Of a stretch of DNA of 64,000 nucleotides, positions 60,501 through 64,000 are shown in pieces. The translations under genes were made by a program, and so were the position numbers. How positions within the stretch are numbered: the stretch's first letter is position 1; the number at the start of each line of letters is the position of its first letter. The notes beneath the pieces are model-generated. The model was not told where the DNA came from. It worked only from the letters and a program-made list of their open reading frames with translations, and did no database searches. The stretch is from Littorina saxatilis (taxonomy: Eukaryota > Mollusca > Gastropoda > Littorinimorpha > Littorinidae): contig NC_090254.1 in the NCBI RefSeq assembly GCF_037325665.1, positions 41,906,917 to 41,970,916 on the forward strand, written 5' to 3'.

Positions 60501-62877
60501 TTTCTTGTACATGTGTTTAGAAATATGTGTGGAGAGGCATGTGTGTGTGTGTGTGTTTGACGTGAATGTCAATGTGTCTATTTTGATATATGATATATAT
60601 ATTTGTGTGCATGTGTCTTAAGATTATTGCTACCACAACTGGCAAGTTTGCAAATTCCACGAGTTTCTGTTCATTTATTTTTCTAGTTATTTATCTTAAA
60701 GGTCCTTGTCTACATTTTTATACCGAAATCGCCATTTGACCATTAAAATGCAGAGTCTATTATCTACAAATACAGTGGAGTCCGGGTACAACGAATCTCA
60801 AGGGAGATACATTTTAGTTGTTATATCAGTAATTCGCTGTAGAGTTTTCAACCCTAAATGGCCTCAAGACAAGTTTTCCCACTCACCTTCAAATGATCGT
60901 CCCATCGATCTTTCCTTGGAGAGTACAATCTCTGCATGTTTTCAACAGCTTCATGATATAATCTATAGAGGCATAGTTCAAATGTTCACTTTACTGTCAC
61001 AATTTTAGAAATAAAATTTAAAAATCCGTGTAAAAGCATGTACATGTACATTCTGATCAATCTCCGATTTCATGGTGTCCACCAGTTCTGGTGCATGTAC
61101 TACCCTGGCCAAGTTTCCTCTCAAGACATCAAAGAGACTGCCCCATAGGTTAAACTCGGTCACTGACCCGGGTGCAGGAAGTGTTTCCTCTCTCATATGA
61201 AAGGGGAACCACCTCTCATAGCTAAAACTGGGTCAATGACCCCTGGGAAGAAGGTCAGTGTCTATAAAGAAGGCCACCCAGCTATCACAATGGACCTGCC
61301 TTTGATCTCGCCTCACAGGCAGATCGCAGATCGTTGTAGCCTTGTGACTTTTTAGAGCACAGTCATAACTTAGCAGCTAATTGGAATAGTGAAAACACAG
61401 CGGCGGTGGCTGTTCCGTGCACCTCCCGCTGTTGGTTCAGAGTTCGCTCATCACGCGATGTGCACTTGTGTTTGTGTATTTTTGTCTTTGGAGACAATTA
61501 TTGACATCAGTTCGTTGTAGCCTTGTGACTTTTAGAGACAAAACGGCTCTGGGGCGATGAAAATGTGTTTGTTTTAATAGGGGTTCGTTATGCAAATGAG
61601 TTCAAAGGGTTCGTTGTAGCCGGAAAGTAACAAGTAAGAAATAGAAGGCTGTCTGCCGGGAAATCAAATTATCAATGGCAGTTCGTTAAAAGCGGGATTT
61701 CGTTATACCCAGGTTCATTATAGCTGGACTCCACTGTATCAACAATACACCCCCTTTCGATCAGGAAAGACGAAGCCAGTGTAGCCATTTGAAAATTCAT
61801 TGTAGTATTCCAGCGTAGTACTCATAGTAGGATATCCTTATTTGGAAAATGCCAAGCGCAAAACTCCTCTCAAATCCCGTGCATTTCGTGCGTTTAAAAA
61901 AAAGCGTGGACAGCGCTCCAGTGTCAAACTGTTGCTGCACTTGTTTGGGCGTGGCTATAAGCATAGTGAGATGAATTTGATTGGTCAGTATTTTTAGGCA
62001 AAGCACATGTTCTCAGCAAACAGAAAACAAAATATTGGAAGCGTGAGTCACGCTACCCAAAAATAAAATTTTTTTTACATATATTTTTTTTTCTATAACT
62101 TTTTTCCCCATGGTTCATTCATCATCTGACATAACTTTTTTAGCGAAATCTAACCATAAGATTATTAAAAAAAAGCAAAAATGTAGACGATCACCTTTAA
62201 ATGTATCACTGTCAGTTAATTCATGCTGATTCTTCTGTAAACATTTTGTTACAAAAAAATAAACGAACTGAGAAGAAAATGAAGCAGAACTCCTGAAATA
62301 ACTCTGTTGGGTTTGTATGAGTTGTGAAAGAGTGAATATTCTTGCTTTTATTGAGGCATACTTTTTCACGTGACATTATAGGCGCGTCACTTGCGGGTGT
62401 GTTTGAAACACATGGACCAGGAGCACGTGTTGAAAGTTTGCCTCACTAAAAGCAAGAGTAGTCACTCTTTCACAACACATACAAACGTGACAGAGTTATT
62501 TCCGGAATATATCTGTTGGCGTCTGACGCTGATTTGCATTTATTTTCTCTTATTTGGTGTCCCAGCTTTCATCTGCTGTTATTAAAATTGTGTGACCAGT
62601 TACTCCACAAAAGAAACAGCCATAACAAAAAACAAACAAACAAATCATACGCTCAACATTTTTGATTCCTATGGTGTTTGCATTCGCAATTTAGAAACTC
62701 CACTCCTCAAGCACCGAAGTTGACATGAAATGTATTGAGTCCTTGTGTTGTCCAGTGAACGTCTAGAGAACCTGGAGCGAGAGAAGCAGCGCGAACGTCG
62801 CCTGAGAGAAGAGAGGGAGCGGGCCGACAAGCAGAGACGCAAGGAGGAAGAGAGACGGCTTCAGCAGCGAGGGGAAG
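48302..62877 (+). CDS. CDK11: CDK11/PITSLRE-like kinase, N-terminal part (4 exons; continues past the window)
   Basis: Exons 48302-48501, 50061-50242, 57121-57370 and 62756-62877, with matching phases (2, 1, 2, 1) and GT-AG borders, give 251 codons. The Ser-rich start is followed by IEIPSDDGEIERDALNIKPP, echoing the acidic-then-LAIKPPQ segment of vertebrate CDK11. Then come Lys/Arg/Glu-rich coiled-coil stretches (KSHKHKHKADRRRDKQSKQG, REIVRERQEKKRQKEEQQKS, LENLEREKQRERRLREERER) like the long charged N-terminus of CDK11. CDK11 is a nuclear cyclin-L-dependent kinase in splicing and transcription; its kinase domain should lie to the right. An in-frame TGA 15 bp upstream of ATG 48302 supports this start, but a further upstream coding exon cannot be excluded. 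Other RE/RD-rich nuclear proteins are the main alternative. Confidence 0.75.
48596..49190. mobile_element. Fold-back element with ~105-bp arms, split by a SINE
   Basis: GGTGGCTTGTTGACAGACCA.., read with the SINE removed, is the inverse of ..TGGTCTGACGACAAGCTACC near 49180. The arms meet near 49088 (GACCAAGGCCGAAGGCGGCGG). The SINE at 48614-49000 interrupts the left arm. Confidence 0.8.
48614..49000 (-). mobile_element. tRNA-derived SINE, full length, minus strand
   Basis: The head at the right, in reverse (GGGGATGTAGCTCAGTCGGT..AGCGTGAGTTCGTCCCC), has intact boxes A and B; GAAGAA tail at the left. Perfect 13-bp duplication TTGGTGGCTTGTT at 48601-48613 and 49001-49013. Near-identical heads at 62920 and 47850. 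Confidence 0.9.
49191..50060. other. CDK11-like intron 1 remainder, nothing recognised
   Basis: AT-rich sequence without supported frames or repeats beyond a short AT microsatellite (49757-49772). Confidence 0.6.
50061..50242 (+). CDS. CDK11: CDK11-like exon 2
   Basis: Encodes DVIEIPSDDGEIERDALNIK, PPQSQAGPARREKSHKHKHK, then a basic run to REKDRERD. Acceptor CTTGCAG, donor C/GTAAGT. The ALNIKPPQ block is the clearest CDK11 signature. Confidence 0.82.
50243..51179. other. CDK11-like intron 2, left part
   Basis: Contains a fragment of the CAGTGGAACC-type element (about 50670-50790) and, from 50790, AAGGCCCAGTGCAGCTCACA..., resembling one arm of the AAAGGCACAGTAAG-type elements. No gene. Confidence 0.45.
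51762..52150 (+). mobile_element. SINE nested in DIRS-4, itself carrying an insertion
   Basis: The element end CCTTGAATGGTTGAAAACGA..CACTATATAAAGAAGAAAGA is the same family as 26150-26520. It is flanked by GTCTGTTAAAT at 51751-51761 and 52151-52161. It is split by the inverted-repeat element at 51787-52124. Confidence 0.82.
51787..52124. mobile_element. Inverted-repeat element nested in the SINE
   Basis: The left end TTAAAGGCATATGTAC and the right end GTACATATGGCTTTAA are near-inverses. TTAAA/TTTAAA at the borders fits the insertion point GACGTTAAA|CAC of the intact SINE. About 330 bp, noncoding. Confidence 0.78.
52512..52848. repeat. Three tandem copies of a 111-bp GC-rich unit inside DIRS-4
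   Basis: The unit starts CAAGTTGGGCCGGAACTAGT at 52512, 52623 and 52734; copies 1 and 2 are nearly identical and copy 3 has small differences. 111 is a multiple of three, and the array sits where DIRS-2 also has in-frame repeats in its gag-like part. Confidence 0.92.
57121..57370 (+). CDS. CDK11: CDK11-like exon 3
   Basis: Encodes (Q)SGLYDYAGYRHGADQPGQTD, then AREIVRERQEKKRQKEEQQK and RKEEARRRKESLKE. Acceptor TATTACAG, donor CG/GTGAGG. Phases 1 and 2 fit. Charged coiled-coil character. Confidence 0.78.
57371..57613. other. CDK11-like intron 3, left part
   Basis: No gene or clear repeat seen before the TTAA-flanked element. Confidence 0.5.
57614..57831. mobile_element. 218-bp TTAA-flanked inverted-repeat element (piggyBac-like)
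   Basis: The left CCCTTAGGCTGGT and right ACCAGTGTAAGGG are inverses with one or two mismatches, and both are bordered by TTAA (57610-57613, 57832-57835), the target signature of piggyBac elements. The interior has two copies of CTGGTTGTC(G/A)CGACATATGT. Noncoding. Confidence 0.78.
58241..58761 (-). mobile_element. tRNA-derived SINE-like element, minus strand
   Basis: In reverse the head reads GACTGGGTGGCCGAGTGGTA..GGTTGCGAGTTCGACCCTGG (Ser/Leu-tRNA-like boxes A and B). The body has GGCCTATTATTCCAAGTC-type words and the end has ATCGCGCG repeats. A fragment of the same family lies at 1823-1890. No clear duplication found. Confidence 0.7.
58762..59084. other. Intron sequence, nothing recognised
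   Basis: AT-rich intron 3 sequence without frames or repeats. Confidence 0.5.
59085..59539. mobile_element. Inverted-repeat element (AAATCGTCACGCTCATAAG arms)
   Basis: 59085-59111 and 59510-59539 are inverses over about 27 bp with few mismatches (CGTCACGCTCATAAG against CTTATGAGCGTGACG exact). Interior noncoding. Confidence 0.6.
59540..60696. other. Intron sequence, nothing recognised
   Basis: T-rich intron with a short TG tract (60540-60556); open frames are short and unsupported. Confidence 0.5.
60697..62201. mobile_element. Outer inverted-repeat element holding a nested pogo-like element
   Basis: TTAAAGGTCCTTGTCTACAT at 60696 is the near-inverse of ATGTAGACGATCACCTTTAA ending near 62200. 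Removing the nested 60773-61736 element leaves about 540 bp. Confidence 0.7.
60773..61736. mobile_element. Pogo/Tigger-like non-autonomous element with TA duplication
   Basis: The left end CAGTGGAGTCCGGGTACAAC and the right end TATAGCTGGACTCCACTG are inverted, each next to TA (60771-60772, 61737-61738). CAGTGGAGTCC ends are typical of pogo/Tigger relatives. 964 bp, without a transposase frame. Confidence 0.8.
62292..62504. repeat. Imperfect hairpin with ~65-bp arms
   Basis: GAAATAACTCTG..GTTTGTATGAGTTGTGAAAG..TTGCTTTTA (62292-62359) is inverted at 62440-62504 (..TAAAAGCAAGAG..CTCTTTCACAACACATACAAAC..CAGAGTTATTTC). It is probably a small fold-back element. Confidence 0.75.
62756..62877 (+). 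CDS. CDK11: CDK11-like exon 4 (last visible)
   Basis: Encodes (R)ERLENLEREKQRERRLREER, ERADKQRRKEEERRLQQRGE plus one base. Acceptor TTGTCCAG, donor G/GTTAGG. It resembles the ERDRLEQLERKRERERK segment of CDK11. Confidence 0.8.
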
Positions 62878-62919
62878 GTTAGGACGTAGTGTTGACCCAT
62901 GTTTTACTGTTTATTTTTG

Positions 62920-63045
62920 GGCGGGGATATAGCTCAGTCGGTAGCGCGCTGGATTTGTATTCAGTTGGCCGCTGTCAGCGTGAGTTCGTCCCCACATTCG
63001 GCGAAAGATTTATTTCTCAGAGTCAACTTTGTGTGCAGACTCTCT
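62920..63045 (+). mobile_element. SINE head fragment (3'-truncated)
   Basis: tRNA-like head (GGGGATATAGCTCAGTCGGT..AGCGTGAGTTCGTCCCC) followed by GATTTATTTCTCAGAGTCAA and a break off near 63045. Same family as 48614-49000. Not a tRNA gene: the acceptor stem is not closed and the SINE body follows. Confidence 0.75.
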
Positions 63046-64000
63046 GTTATGGAGTGGTATAGCCCGGTTTTTAGACAATCATAAATGCCTCTACACAACT
63101 CTATAAATTTAGTATTTGTTTACAGACTTGAATGTAATCTGAATAGTTGTCCGCTACCGTAGCTTACAAGGCACAAGCGCACACGCACTCACACACGCAA
63201 AAACCTGGTGTTAAATGGATCTTGACACTGCCAAGACTAATTATTATTGTTTACAAAGCTTTTTACATCACAAAATCATTTCCGGGCCTCGACCAGTACT
63301 CTAGGCCGACAACACCGCAAGAAACTCTACAGTCCAAGACGCAGACACCTTTTGGCTCAAACAAAGCAGCTTAACAGGTAAGACGAATAGGTATTCTACT
63401 GTACGTTACCCTACTGCCATCTTTCGGCCCTCAAGATGTTGGTATGGCTGTAAGTCCTTCAGACGACTGATAAGGGTGCACCAGTCCTCACGACACCGCA
63501 ACCATTGCTTGACGTAGTCCTTGATCCTTCCAGTTCGTCTCGGCGGCTAACTGTAGAACTCTGCCAGCTCTCCATGCCATGGTCATGTACACCAAGCCGC
63601 AGTCACCAGTTCAGTTCAGCCTCCGTCGATGAAAACCCCCCAGTTGGAACACTGTAAAGTTTAGTCCATAAATCAACTTGTCTTTAGTTTCTTTCACTCG
63701 CACAATAAAAATACTCACTCGTCCAACATATTAAGCTGCATGAGCCAATATAATTATTTACACGTTAATTCCTGTTTTCTAAAGCCAAGAAAACGTTACG
63801 TAAAACCCTCACATGTTTAAGCAGTGTAGCACAATAGCTTAGGCCTACACAATAACGTTAAACACAGAACCAGTCACTCTTCTCACATACGACAACATGA
63901 CATGAAAATATAACCGGTTTCAAACATACCTCAAAAGAGTGTAAAGCCAACATTTAGTACAGTCGCCGGCCTGGCATGAATATGAAAATGGAAGATATCA
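63046..64000. other. Right edge, nothing recognised
   Basis: Intron or intergenic sequence without supported exons or repeats; the CDK11-like gene should continue beyond the window. Confidence 0.5.

Noticed and set aside
1-64000. Polinton, endogenous retrovirus with internal genes, or envelope-bearing element
   Set aside because: No packaging ATPase, polymerase B, capsid or envelope frames seen; only the DIRS elements and two possible LTR-like repeats.

Overview
The window is eukaryotic nuclear DNA. Its genes are split by GT-AG introns, and the introns are full of microsatellites, tRNA-derived SINEs, inverted-repeat elements and DIRS-type retrotransposons. The style of the repeats suggests a mollusc, most likely a gastropod; this is inference and nothing in the sequence names the species.

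Three host genes could be assembled exon by exon with consistent splice phases. (1) ZMYND12 (MYND finger plus TPR-like helices, a ciliary/flagellar protein family) lies on the minus strand at 13091..140, in 8 coding exons giving 363 residues; it looks complete. (2) TMEM201 (SAMP1/NET5/Ima1, an inner-nuclear-membrane zinc-motif protein) lies on the plus strand at 13269..43299, in 11 coding exons giving 750 residues; it looks complete. The two start codons face away from each other across 177 bp, so they probably share a bidirectional promoter. (3) The N-terminal part of a CDK11/PITSLRE-type kinase gene starts at 48302 on the plus strand. Four coding exons are visible and the kinase domain would lie beyond the right edge. 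A fourth, uncharacterised small gene (190 residues, 14646..15218) sits in TMEM201 intron 1 with candidate noncoding 5' exons.

Four DIRS-like tyrosine-recombinase retrotransposons dominate the right two thirds, all in the host sense orientation and all intronic. DIRS-1 (20314..26068, looks whole) is in TMEM201 intron 4. DIRS-2 (33092..36297, internally deleted) and DIRS-3 (36601..42784, nearly whole) lie in tandem in intron 10. DIRS-4 (51180..56874, coding part heavily decayed) is in intron 2 of the CDK11-like gene. DIRS-1, -3 and -4 have the diagnostic inverted terminal repeats plus an internal region complementary to both outer ends. DIRS-4 is the most interesting object here: its interior is a ruin carrying a SINE that itself carries a small inverted-repeat element, yet its two terminal repeats are identical over about 195 bp by eye.

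Most of the rest is a layered set of short non-autonomous elements. There are at least eight SINE copies with recognisable target-site duplications, several TA- or TTAA-flanked inverted-repeat elements, two 5'-truncated LINE ends inside a pyrimidine tract, fold-back elements, and a two-level minisatellite (23 bp, then 62 bp units) in TMEM201 intron 9. I found no CRISPR array, operon, prokaryotic gene or free-standing tRNA/rRNA gene. I did not find a clearly new biological system; the best leads are the DIRS-4 paradox, the conserved terminal signals shared by the DIRS copies, and the nested unknown gene.
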